A stretch of DNA of 7,296 bases. It comes from Synergistaceae bacterium UBA5560 (GTDB lineage: Bacteria; Synergistota; Synergistia; Synergistales; Aminiphilaceae). How positions within the stretch are numbered: position 1 is the first letter of the stretch; each line of letters opens with the position of its first letter. Under the pieces are notes generated by a model that saw only the letters and a list, made by a program, of their open reading frames with translations, did not search any database and had not been told where the DNA came from. This document shows positions 1 to 5,457 of this stretch, one piece after another. The stretch is from the NCBI GenBank assembly GCA_002425685.1, contig DIMS01000090.1:1-7296 (forward strand). Direction: 5' to 3'. The position numbers were made by a program, and so were the translations under genes.

Positions 1-19
1 GCATTTCGCGTTCGGTCAT
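1..19 (-). CDS. 5' end of a leftward gene, cut by the window edge
   Basis: Only six codons are visible, reading MTEREM from an ATG at 19-17 on the minus strand. The start is supported by a GGAGG ribosome site on the minus strand (complement of 30-34), with 10 bases between it and the ATG, which is near-ideal spacing. Nothing can be said about function from six residues. The gene would be divergent from the fusion gene that starts at 321, so 20-320 would be a shared promoter region. It could also be a chance ATG; the window edge prevents a coding test. Confidence 0.4.
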
Positions 20-320
20 GGCTCCGGGACCTCCGTTTCCATAAGCCACTGTTGCGTCGAGAGTGTAACGAAAGCGAACTCCGCAGAAAGAAGGAACGCC
101 GAGGTTTCTTAAAATCCGGAGAAACGATAGCACGAAGCTCGTCGCCTGCAAAGTCCGGATAGGTCCTGATTTTGTCGCCCTGAATAGGACTTTCGGCCCA
201 TTTTTTGTTTTTTCAGGATTTTTTTCGAGCGGTGTTTTCGGATGATTTTTTCACGTCGCGACGAACGCTCGTCTGTTTCTTTGTGGCCGACCGCGAGATG
301 ACCGGAGAGGACTGAGAGCC
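20..320. other. divergent intergenic region, no gene seen
   Basis: This 301-base spacer separates the leftward gene fragment from the rightward fusion gene. I see no convincing sigma70 promoter for either side. Notable content is a T-rich stretch at 201-226 (T6, then G, T6, and later T7). Before it lies a small foldable segment in which AAGTCC (151-156) and GTCCT (163-167) can each pair with AGGACTT (186-192), giving two mutually exclusive weak stems. The ribosome site for the downstream gene is AGAGGA at 306-311. No RNA gene or coding signal was recognised. Confidence 0.45.
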
Positions 321-1856
321 ATGATTCCTGTGGGCAGTGTGGTGGAGATGCGTTTTCCCTCGGATGTGCGATTCCTGTCGCCCCTTCTTGCTTCCTGCCG
401 AGACCTCAATGTCCTCTACGGTTTTTCCGACGAGGACGGGCAGCGAATTGAACTGGCTCTCGAAGAGGCGGTGGTCGCCATCCTTCCCTCCGGAGAAACG
501 ACGGCTTCTCCGGAGGTGGATGGGCGAAGAGAATCGCCGCCGCCCCTTTTCGTTCAGTTTCGCCGGGTGCCCCTGGGATTGCGCGTTGTGCTCCGCGGCT
601 TCGACGTTCCCCTCTCCCGGGGCGATCTCGATGCTTTTGTTCCCGGAACGGACCCGGACCAGGTGGAGCCCTCGGAACTCGGATTCTTTCTGCTGAAACA
701 CGCGGTGGATCAGGTGACACTCATCGACCGCGGCGGCGAGGGAAAAGAGCTTCATTTCTTCAAAATGCTCCGGAGGAAAGAACAACAGGCTCCCCATCCC
801 GAGGAGGCAACCTCTTTGGAGACGTCGCCGCCGGCTCAGCGCACCGGTCGGAAATCCTCTCTGCCGCCCATCATAGGGGAGGTGGCGCAGTCCTCCGCTC
901 CGGAGCTGGCGGTTCGGTTCGCTTCCGTCCTGAAGGGAAGGGGAGACGGGCACGATGTGGATGCGACGATGTTCCGTGAGGCGCTCTCCGACAGAGATGT
1001 GTGGGTGGTCTCGGCCCGGAGCGGCCGCGATGGAGAACTCGCGGCGGTTCAGGCCCTCGAACGGCACGGACAGCGCCGTTCCCTGGGGGTGATCCTGCCT
1101 CCCCTGTGGGGCGAGCCCTCGGTCCTCGAGGACGGCGCGGTGCTCCGGAGCCGGAAGGAACTGTTGGACGCGCTGCTGGCGCATGCGAGGGACGAGCGTT
1201 TTGATGTCTTCGGCGGCGCGTTGGGGATTGCCTCGGAGGACGCGGGTGACCAGGAGGATCTTTTCCTTCGGGAGGGGTTCGGGATGTGTGCGCTGCTTCC
1301 CTCGTCGCCGGGGGAAAGCCTCTGGAGGGGGGCGGCAAGCCCGGGCATTGCCTTCTTTTGCCCCTTCGGGAAAGTGCCTCAGGCCCCTCTCTACGTGCCG
1401 AAACCGCACCAGGATATGGTGTTCCGCATTTACGAAAGTCTGGGAAGACCGCCGCGACTTGCCTACCTCGGTTGGGCGGATCAGGATCTGCACCGAAAAC
1501 GGAGTGTCATCTCCGCGGTGGCGGCATTCGGGGAGCTGCGGTGCGATCTTTTCGTCCATGAATACGGCATGGATTTCCCGCTTCAGCTCGGCGCCTTCAC
1601 TCGGCAGCTTCTCCGGAAGGGAATGCGCACCCTCCTTCTCCACCTTCCTCTCGAACTGGCTTCAACGGCGGTGGAGGCGGAAGAGGCGGAAAAGCTGGGC
1701 TACGTCTTCTGCGGTGTTCTTCCGGGAACGCCCGGAGGGGACGAGCTGCTCTACCTGCACAGGCAGGGAGTTGCCCCCCTCCTCGAAACGTTGCGCCCCA
1801 GGGGTGTCCTGGGGCGTCTGCTGCTGGAATCGATTCGGAAAGCCTGCTCGTCCTGA
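321..1856 (+). CDS. anti-sigma-factor-like ATPase domain fused to degenerate GNAT-like domains
   Basis: 511 residues. Residues about 10-150 look like an HATPase_c_2 / RsbW-type fold: opening FPSDVRFLSPL, helix ELALEEAVVAIL (44-55), and a late segment ELGFFLLKHAVDQV (119-132) followed by KELHFFKM. RsbW-type proteins normally phosphorylate or bind anti-sigma antagonists, but the N-box asparagine expected after the EEA motif is replaced by alanine (A53), and the DxG and GLG glycine boxes are also poor, so ATP binding may be lost. After a proline- and charge-rich linker (151-195), residues about 215-330 and 376-505 resemble the weak GNAT-like repeats found in 'ATP-binding protein' fusions of this type, for example the GYVFCGVLPG segment near 460-469. 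Start: ATG 321 has AGAGGA nine bases upstream; ATG 348, whose product starts MRFPSD like other family members, is an alternative with a poorer ribosome site. The 3' end nearly abuts a convergent gene. A signalling or partner-switching role is inference; fusion architecture is moderately sure, enzymatic activity doubtful. Confidence 0.72.
   Translation: MIPVGSVVEMRFPSDVRFLSPLLASCRDLNVLYGFSDEDGQRIELALEEAVVAILPSGETTASPEVDGRRESPPPLFVQFRRVPLGLRVVLRGFDVPLSRGDLDAFVPGTDPDQVEPSELGFFLLKHAVDQVTLIDRGGEGKELHFFKMLRRKEQQAPHPEEATSLETSPPAQRTGRKSSLPPIIGEVAQSSAPELAVRFASVLKGRGDGHDVDATMFREALSDRDVWVVSARSGRDGELAAVQALERHGQRRSLGVILPPLWGEPSVLEDGAVLRSRKELLDALLAHARDERFDVFGGALGIASEDAGDQEDLFLREGFGMCALLPSSPGESLWRGAASPGIAFFCPFGKVPQAPLYVPKPHQDMVFRIYESLGRPPRLAYLGWADQDLHRKRSVISAVAAFGELRCDLFVHEYGMDFPLQLGAFTRQLLRKGMRTLLLHLPLELASTAVEAEEAEKLGYVFCGVLPGTPGGDELLYLHRQGVAPLLETLRPRGVLGRLLLESIRKACSS
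1794..1816. other. strong GC hairpin near convergent gene ends
   Basis: CGCCCCAGG (1794-1802) and CCTGGGGCG (1808-1816) are perfectly complementary 9-base arms with the 5-base loop GGTGT. The element lies inside the 3' coding end of the rightward fusion gene, about 50 bases beyond the stop codon of the leftward membrane-protein gene. There is no T-run on either side, so it is not a canonical intrinsic terminator. It could slow transcription or stabilise the 3' end of the leftward mRNA, or it may simply be a by-product of GC-rich codons. Confidence 0.4.
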
Positions 1857-1864
1857 GGCGGAGT

Positions 1865-2374
1865 TCACGCTCCGGAGTGCGTTTCGTGTTGTGGAAGCGC
1901 ACGGGAGCGCTCCCGAAGCGCCGCGACAAGTCCCTGAAGATCGCCGGTGCCGACGACGAGACGGCGGCCGTTTCGGAGCAGCAGTTCGACCCCGTCCCCG
2001 GGAGCGACGCTGTAGAGCCATCCTTTCCGGACGCTTTTCACGCCCACGGTGTACCAGGGGATGCGGGTGGGGCGGCTCTCCGCGATCTCCGCGAGGGGAA
2101 TCCTCCGGGTGTAAAGCCCCCGGAGGAGGACGATGCACAGCGCATCCTCGGTGACGGCCACGGTCTGGCTCGTGAAGAGCAGGGTCGCTGCCAGAAGGAT
2201 CGCCAGAGGAGCCACGGCGTTTGCGGGCGGCAGTGCCTTGTCCGGCGTCATGGCGTCCAGCGTCTCCTTCGGGGCCAGATGGGGAGCCAGAATGATCATG
2301 CCCACGGCGAGCAGTGCGACCAGCAGAAGGAGGGTGATTCCTTTCCCCGTCTGTGTGCTGCGGTAATATTCCAT
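1865..2374 (-). CDS. two-helix membrane protein with bacterial PH-like domain
   Basis: 169 residues. Residues about 12-33 and 51-72 are hydrophobic and should be transmembrane helices, separated by a short loop containing PKETLDAMTPDK. Residues about 73-155 resemble a bacterial PH-like domain: ITEDAL-like entry (VTEDALCIVLL), an IPLAEIAESRP strand, the turn WYTVGVKSVRKGWLYSV (108-123), then VELLLRNGRRLVVGTGDLQGL. That arrangement is common in small membrane proteins annotated only as PH domain-containing; their function is generally unknown. The start is ATG at 2374, because AGGAGG lies eight bases upstream on the minus strand; the open frame runs back to 2590 but that extension is not protein-like. 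The gene ends eight bases from the convergent fusion gene and is divergent from the GntR regulator, with its own promoter candidate at 2415-2443. Regulation by that GntR protein is possible but unproven. Confidence 0.72.
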   Translation of the reverse strand: MEYYRSTQTGKGITLLLLVALLAVGMIILAPHLAPKETLDAMTPDKALPPANAVAPLAILLAATLLFTSQTVAVTEDALCIVLLRGLYTRRIPLAEIAESRPTRIPWYTVGVKSVRKGWLYSVAPGDGVELLLRNGRRLVVGTGDLQGLVAALRERSRALPQHETHSGA

Positions 2375-2414
2375 GCGTTCTGCCTCCTCTTCGGAATGGG
2401 ACGTTTCGGTACGT

Positions 2415-2443
2415 AGCCTAACAGGGGTTCGCTCCGGGGTAAA
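2415..2443 (-). promoter_or_regulatory. candidate sigma70 promoter for the PH-like membrane protein
   Basis: On the minus strand, TTTACC (complement of 2438-2443) is followed after 17 bases by TAGGCT (complement of 2415-2420), preceded by TGT, an extended -10 arrangement. The -35 matches consensus at four of six positions and the -10 at three of six. It sits 41 bases ahead of the start codon at 2374, leaving a short leader that contains AGGAGG. Confidence 0.42.
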
Positions 2444-2457
2444 GGGGCGACGCGTGT

Positions 2458-2482
2458 GTCCCGCCGGATGGCCGGCGGGGAC
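2458..2482. repeat. GC-rich inverted repeat between divergent promoters
   Basis: CCCGCCGG (2460-2467) and CCGGCGGG (2472-2479) are perfectly complementary with loop ATGG. The outer GT/AC pairs also match if G2480 is bulged. It lies between the leftward and rightward promoters of the divergent pair. No T-run follows on either strand, so an intrinsic terminator is unlikely. It may be an operator, an insulating hairpin, or one copy of a dispersed palindromic repeat; only one copy is in this window. Confidence 0.45.
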
Positions 2483-2507
2483 TACGTCGTCCCGAGGATT
2501 CTCTGCA

Positions 2508-2536
2508 TTGACAGTGTGGAGTGCCTTTCCTAGAAT
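2508..2536 (+). promoter_or_regulatory. strong sigma70 promoter for the GntR regulator
   Basis: TTGACA (2508-2513) is a perfect -35 box. After exactly 17 bases comes TAGAAT (2531-2536), which matches the -10 consensus at five of six positions. Transcription should begin near 2543, giving a leader of about 45 bases with AAGGAGG at 2571-2577. It is the best promoter in the window. Confidence 0.8.
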
Positions 2537-2548
2537 GCTGCATGCATC

Positions 2549-2562
2549 ATGGATGAATCCAT
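2549..2562. promoter_or_regulatory. candidate operator dyad just after the regulator's transcription start
   Basis: ATGGAT (2549-2554) and ATCCAT (2557-2562) form perfect 6-base inverted arms around a 2-base centre. A second small palindrome, TGCATGCA, lies at 2539-2546 over the predicted start of transcription. Short dyads of this size and position are typical of autoregulating GntR-family proteins, but the family consensus varies by subgroup and I cannot match this one to a known operator. Autoregulation is inference. Confidence 0.35.
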
Positions 2563-2588
2563 CCATTCCCAAGGAGGAATGCTTTGCC

Positions 2589-3242
2589 ATGACCAGCCCC
2601 AGGGAGAATGCCGAAGAGCGGGCCTACCGTTCCATCATCGGATTGATCCTTTCCGGGCGATACCGTCCCGGTGACTTTCTGCTCGAACTCGATCTCGCCC
2701 CACAGCTCGGCATGAGCCGGACCCCCGTGAGCCGCGCTCTGGCACGGCTCATCTCCGAGGGCTTCCTCTCCAAAATGCCGAAGAAGGGTAGTTTCATCCC
2801 TTTGCCCACACCCGAGGATGCTTCCCAGGTCTTTTTCGCCCGGGAGGCCGTGGAGGGCCAGGCCGCCGCGGCGGCGGCGCTGCATGCCACCCCGGAGGAG
2901 GTGGAAGCCCTGCGCCGGTACATCGCCGGTGACGAGGAAGCGGTGCTCACCCGCTCGCGGGAACAGTTCTCCAGCAACAACGAGCTGTTGCATCTGGGCA
3001 TCGCCAGGGCGTCCCGGAACACCTATCTGGAGAAATGGTGCAGGAACATCTTCTGGCGTTCCAATGTCTACGTGTTCTACTTCGACGGCTTCTACCGCCC
3101 CGACGACGCGATCGTTCCCCAGAAGACGCCCGAGCAGCACGCGGCGATCCTCGACGCCATCGCCGCAAGGGACCCCGAGAAGGCCGCGGATCGGATGCGG
3201 GCCCATATCCGCCGTACTTTTGAAGCCTTGCTGCTGCGTTAG
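2589..3242 (+). CDS. GntR-family transcriptional regulator, FCD (FadR-like) subgroup
   Basis: 217 residues, normal length for the family. Residues about 8-72 form the winged helix-turn-helix (AYRSIIGLILSGRYRPGDFL, then SRTPVSRALARLISEGF and wing KKGSFI). Residues about 75-215 match an all-helical FCD effector domain, with a likely metal site from N131, H135 (N-x3-H), H184 in EQHAAI and H206 in RAHIRR. FCD regulators usually sense carboxylic acids or other small metabolites and act as repressors. The ATG at 2589 is chosen because AAGGAGG lies 11 bases upstream and the product begins at the expected point; an open frame from 2373 would add 72 non-conserved residues. It has a near-consensus promoter and a dyad in its leader, pointing to autoregulation. 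Targets are unknown; the divergent membrane-protein gene and the downstream oxidoreductase are the obvious candidates. Confidence 0.93.
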   Translation: MTSPRENAEERAYRSIIGLILSGRYRPGDFLLELDLAPQLGMSRTPVSRALARLISEGFLSKMPKKGSFIPLPTPEDASQVFFAREAVEGQAAAAAALHATPEEVEALRRYIAGDEEAVLTRSREQFSSNNELLHLGIARASRNTYLEKWCRNIFWRSNVYVFYFDGFYRPDDAIVPQKTPEQHAAILDAIAARDPEKAADRMRAHIRRTFEALLLR

Positions 3243-3295
3243 AGGACGTTTCGCCGCCGCCGGGGGCTGCCGGGCGGATGTTACGAGAGTGTGTG

Positions 3296-3325
3296 TTGCC
3301 TTGGGCGAAGAGGCTGTTTTACACT
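3296..3325 (+). promoter_or_regulatory. candidate promoter for the membrane-anchored oxidoreductase
   Basis: TTGCCT (3296-3301) and TACACT (3320-3325) are separated by 18 bases; each matches consensus at four of six positions. Transcription would start near 3332, just before the first copy of the duplicated start region at 3334, so both copies would be on the mRNA. It suggests the oxidoreductase is transcribed separately from the regulator that ends at 3242, though read-through is possible since no clear terminator separates them. Confidence 0.45.
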
Positions 3326-3333
3326 GGTGAAAG

Positions 3334-3377
3334 CAATCGCTTCGGGGAGGTCGCGTGTGTGCGGACGTTCTTCTTTT
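3334..3377 (+). repeat. upstream copy of duplicated ribosome-site/start-codon segment
   Basis: This 44-base segment matches 3433-3476 at 37 of 44 positions by eye, with a period of 99 bases. It holds GGGGAGGT (3343-3350) and, at the place equivalent to the true start ATG, a GTG (3359-3361) followed by codons for RTFFF. It is in the same frame as the downstream gene with no stop between, so translation from it would add 33 residues. It may be a relic of a local tandem duplication or a second, working start. Confidence 0.75.
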
Positions 3378-3432
3378 TCGTTTGGCCTTGGCTGAAGAAC
3401 CTCCTCTGCATCGACACCAGCACCGGCACAAC

Positions 3433-3476
3433 CAGTCGCTTCGAGGAGGTCGTGAGCATGCGGACATTCTTCTTTT
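3433..3476 (+). repeat. downstream copy of duplicated ribosome-site/start-codon segment
   Basis: This copy contains GAGGAGGT (3443-3450), the ATG at 3458-3460 and the codons MRTFFF of the oxidoreductase. Similarity to the upstream copy runs from CAGTCGCTTCG through TTCTTCTTTT, then breaks; a shared CCTTGGC follows at slightly different spacing, consistent with a small deletion after duplication. Confidence 0.75.
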
Positions 3477-4195
3477 ACCTTGGCGTCATCTTTTTTTTAC
3501 TCCTTCTCGTCGTCGGCGGATGGGGGCTCTGGAAGTTCGGTCCGCTGTTCCTCGGCCGGAAGCCCGCCTCGCTGGAATTTTCCGCGTCGCCGTCGGCGAT
3601 GGTGCTGCCCGCTCCGGACCGCCAGGGGAGCGTTCCGCTGGAGCGGACCTTGCAGGCCCGGCGGTCCGTGCGGGCCTTCGAGGATGTTCCCCTCCCTCTG
3701 GGGCAGATCGGCCAGATTCTCTGGGCAGCTCAGGGAATCACCCTGCCGGAGAAGGGATTCCGTACGGCGCCCTCGGCCTTCTCCCTCTATCCGCTCAAGG
3801 TCTATCTGGCGGCGGAACGGGTGGAAGGGCTTGCCCCCGGTTTTTACGGGTACGACCCCGAAAAACATGCCCTGATCGCCCTCGCCGAAGGAGACGTGCG
3901 GGCCATCCTGATACGTGCGGTGCGCCAGCCTGCGGTTTCGACGGCCCCGGCGGCGCTCCTTTTGACCGCGGATGAAGATGCTGCCCGGAAACGGCTCGGA
4001 GACGCGGCGACGTTCTGCGTGGCCGCCGAGGCGGGGCACGCGGCGCAGAACGTGTATCTTCAGGCGACGGCCCTTGGCCTCGGAACGGTCTCCATGGGCG
4101 GAATCGACGGTGGTGCGCTTCGGGAGGTCTTTGCCCTTCCGGAAAAGGAGTCCCCTCTCTACGTGATGCCCCTTGGAGTGCCCAAGGAGCACTGA
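3458..4195 (+). CDS. membrane-anchored SagB-type nitroreductase-family oxidoreductase
   Basis: 245 residues from the ATG with GAGGAGGT seven bases upstream. Residues 4-27 are very hydrophobic (FFFYLGVIFFLLLLVVGGWG), a single N-terminal membrane anchor. Residues about 60-243 match the SagB/ThcOx branch of the nitroreductase fold, which binds FMN: RRSVRAF (68-74), ILWAAQGIT (87-95), APSAFSLYP (104-112), GFYGYDPEKH (128-137), EAGHAAQN (191-198), ALGLGTVSMGG (205-215) and PLYVMPLG (233-240). SagB proteins dehydrogenate azolines to azoles in peptide natural products, but many stand-alone homologues have unknown substrates, and no YcaO partner is seen here. Which side of the membrane the flavin domain faces is not certain. 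The in-frame GTG at 3359 would give a 278-residue form. A second SagB-type gene follows 241 bases later. Family assignment is strong; substrate unknown. Confidence 0.9.
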   Translation: MRTFFFYLGVIFFLLLLVVGGWGLWKFGPLFLGRKPASLEFSASPSAMVLPAPDRQGSVPLERTLQARRSVRAFEDVPLPLGQIGQILWAAQGITLPEKGFRTAPSAFSLYPLKVYLAAERVEGLAPGFYGYDPEKHALIALAEGDVRAILIRAVRQPAVSTAPAALLLTADEDAARKRLGDAATFCVAAEAGHAAQNVYLQATALGLGTVSMGGIDGGALREVFALPEKESPLYVMPLGVPKEH

Positions 4196-4255
4196 ACGTC
4201 CTTATGGTGAACGCCATGCATATTTCCGTGCCGTACCGGACGCACCCGCCTTTCT

Positions 4256-4283
4256 TTGCGGAGGTGTTCCGGTAGAGTATGTT
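4256..4283 (+). promoter_or_regulatory. weak promoter candidate for the second oxidoreductase
   Basis: TTGCGG (4256-4261) and TATGTT (4278-4283), 16 bases apart, match consensus at three and four of six positions. It lies in the 241-base gap between the two oxidoreductase genes and would give a leader of roughly 145 bases. The match is poor, and the second gene might instead be read through from the first, because I see no terminator between them. Confidence 0.22.
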
Positions 4284-4376
4284 GTGTTGTCGCGCCCGCG
4301 TGCCGAAAGCGCGGGGAGTGGAACGCTCGGGAGCGAACGACCGACCCCGGGAGGCGCGAGCGAGCATTTTCCGGAC

Positions 4377-4408
4377 GACGTGTCACGCCGAAAGAAGACG
4401 TGTCATGC
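4377..4408. repeat. 12-base direct repeat with 20-base period upstream of the second oxidoreductase
   Basis: GACGTGTCACGC (4377-4388) recurs as GACGTGTCATGC (4397-4408), 11 of 12 identical. The 20-base period places the two copies on the same face of the helix, two turns apart, as expected for a regulator binding in tandem. The second copy ends 28 bases before the ATG at 4437, and 12 bases before the ribosome site, so binding would block transcription or act in the leader RNA. Chance duplication is not excluded. Confidence 0.4.
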
Positions 4409-4436
4409 TGCAATGAAATGAAGGAGGGGTTCCGCA

Positions 4437-5195
4437 ATGTCGCAGCGCGAGCAGGGCAGACGATTTCTTCGGAGCGATTCCTGGAAGACTCTTGATTTTT
4501 CCGCCACACCGCAGGCCCTGGGGGTTGCGCCACCCCCTCTGGAAAAGCCCGCGCCGCCCGAGATGGCCCGGGTGTCTTTGCCCGGACCGGGAACGTGGCA
4601 GGGCGTGGAGCCTCTTTCCGTCGAGGCGGCAATTGCGGAGCGGGTTACTCTGCGCCGGTACGCCCCGATGCCTTTCTCACTGGACGAGCTTTCCTTCCTC
4701 CTCTGGGCTACCCAGGGCATCCGGGAGGTCCTTCCCGGCGGCAACGCGAGGCGGACCGTTCCCTCCGGAGGATGCCGTCATGCTCTGGAGACCTACCTGG
4801 CGGTCTTTCGCGTGGACGGACTGGAAAAAGGGGTGTACCGTTATCTTCCCCTGAGCCATGAACTGCTTGTTCTCGGAAGTCGGCCCGATCTGGAGGATGC
4901 CCTTGTGGCGGCGACGCGCAAACAGGTCTTTCCGGGGCGGAGTGCGGTCACCTTCGCCTGGACCGCTCTGCCGGAACGCGGAGAATGGCGTTACGCCGAG
5001 GCCGCGGCGAAACTCATCGCTCTCGACGCGGGACATGTCTGCCAGAACCTTTATCTCGCCTGCGAGGCCGTCGGTGCCGGAACCTGCGCCATCGCCGCCT
5101 ACGACCAGGAACTGGTGGATGCGCTCTTCGGTGTGGACGGAAAGGACGAGTTCACCGTCTATATGGCCTCGGTGGGGAAAAAACCCGAGGAATAA
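4437..5195 (+). CDS. soluble SagB-type nitroreductase-family oxidoreductase
   Basis: 252 residues, no signal peptide or membrane segment. Start ATG 4437 has AGGAGG nine bases upstream. The N-terminal 55 residues contain the extension typical of this branch (RRFLRSDSWKTLDF, then APPPLEKPAPPEMARVSLP). The FMN-binding nitroreductase fold follows: ERVTLRRYAPMPFSLDELS (68-86), FLLWATQGIREVLP (87-100), TVPSGGCRHALETYL (107-121), KGVYRYLPLSHELL (131-144), IALDAGHVCQNLYLACEAVG (194-213) and VYMASVGKKP (241-250). The PSGG and DAGHxCQN motifs fit flavin binding and the dimer core. It is clearly a diverged paralogue of the preceding membrane-anchored protein rather than a recent duplicate. The pair may act on the same or successive substrates, one at the membrane and one in the cytoplasm, but this is inference. 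Family is secure; reaction unknown. Confidence 0.92.
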   Translation: MSQREQGRRFLRSDSWKTLDFSATPQALGVAPPPLEKPAPPEMARVSLPGPGTWQGVEPLSVEAAIAERVTLRRYAPMPFSLDELSFLLWATQGIREVLPGGNARRTVPSGGCRHALETYLAVFRVDGLEKGVYRYLPLSHELLVLGSRPDLEDALVAATRKQVFPGRSAVTFAWTALPERGEWRYAEAAAKLIALDAGHVCQNLYLACEAVGAGTCAIAAYDQELVDALFGVDGKDEFTVYMASVGKKPEE

Positions 5196-5251
5196 CGCAC
5201 GCAGAAAAAGGAAAGGATCTCTTTCGTGGCATTGCTTCCGCGCCGCATCGC

Positions 5252-5298
5252 CTGCCGCGGATGTCCCTCCGGGAGGGACATCCGCGGCAGTACTTTTT
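5252..5298 (+). terminator. very strong intrinsic terminator after the oxidoreductase pair
   Basis: The arms 5252-5270 and 5272-5290 are perfectly complementary over 19 bases around a single centre base; key sequence is CTGCCGCGGATG on the left and CATCCGCGGCAG on the right. Three bases later comes T5 (5294-5298). It starts 56 bases after the stop codon of the second oxidoreductase. The stem is longer than usual for a bacterial terminator. No T-run lies on the other side, so it should act only on rightward transcription. Confidence 0.85.
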
Positions 5299-5360
5299 CC
5301 GGGAAACGAGCATGCGCAGGAGAGGGCTCGAGAGCGAGAGGCGGGGTTCAAGGCAAGAAG

Positions 5361-5437
5361 GTCGTGATGTCGGCAGGCTGCCTGCAGCACGTGTGTAGCC
5401 CAAGCTCTTGGAAGCTGGACATCATGACACTTTTTTT
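5361..5437 (+). terminator. second terminator-like branched fold with T7 tail
   Basis: GTCGTGATGTC (5361-5371) pairs along its full 11 bases with GACATCATGAC (5418-5428), one pair being G-U in RNA. Two bases later comes T7 (5431-5437). The 46-base loop can fold further: CAGC (5385-5388) pairs with GCTG (5414-5417) next to the main stem, CCAA with TTGG at 5400-5411, and the palindrome GCAGGC-T-GCCTGC lies at 5373-5385. It lies 63 bases past the first terminator. It may be a back-up terminator, or the 3' end of a short untranslated RNA, though I see no promoter between 5299 and 5361. Confidence 0.42.
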
Positions 5438-5457
5438 ATGAACACTAAGTAGTGTCA
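5425..5457. repeat. overlapping inverted repeats TGACACT/AGTGTCA and ACACTA/TAGTGT
   Basis: TGACACT (5425-5431) is exactly complementary to AGTGTCA (5451-5457). Inside it, ACACTA (5442-5447) and TAGTGT (5450-5455) form a tighter dyad with a 2-base centre. The left arm also belongs to the terminator-like fold next to it, so the two structures compete for it. Possible readings are a regulator site, an RNA switch, or the terminal repeat of a decayed insertion. Confidence 0.4.

Noticed and set aside
213..1643. Long open frame (476 codons) on the minus strand opposite the fusion gene
   Set aside because: Its product is rich in Arg, Pro, Gly and His with no domain character, as expected of an antisense shadow of GC-rich codons. 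The plus-strand protein has family-like motifs and a ribosome site.
2375..2588. Open-frame extensions of both the leftward membrane protein (back to 2590) and the GntR regulator (back to 2373) across their shared spacer
   Set aside because: Both genes have good ribosome sites at the shorter starts (2374 and 2589), the spacer holds two promoters, and the extensions have no protein character.
3243..3280. GC-rich hairpin after the GntR stop as a terminator
   Set aside because: The best stem (CCGCC with GGCGG near 3255-3277) is short, has a large loop and no T-run.
3278..3358. ATG at 3278 as the start of the anchored oxidoreductase
   Set aside because: It lies upstream of the candidate promoter's -10 box and has no ribosome site. 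The ATG at 3458 directly precedes a proper membrane anchor; the GTG at 3359 is kept only as a possible second start.
3458..5195. A thiazole/oxazole-modified peptide (TOMM) biosynthesis cluster
   Set aside because: SagB-type enzymes alone are not enough. No YcaO protein, no E1-like partner, no precursor peptide and no exporter can be read in the window.
4677..5390. 237-codon minus-strand frame across the second oxidoreductase and its terminator
   Set aside because: It runs antisense to a clear gene and through the terminator hairpin, and reads as low-complexity shadow sequence.
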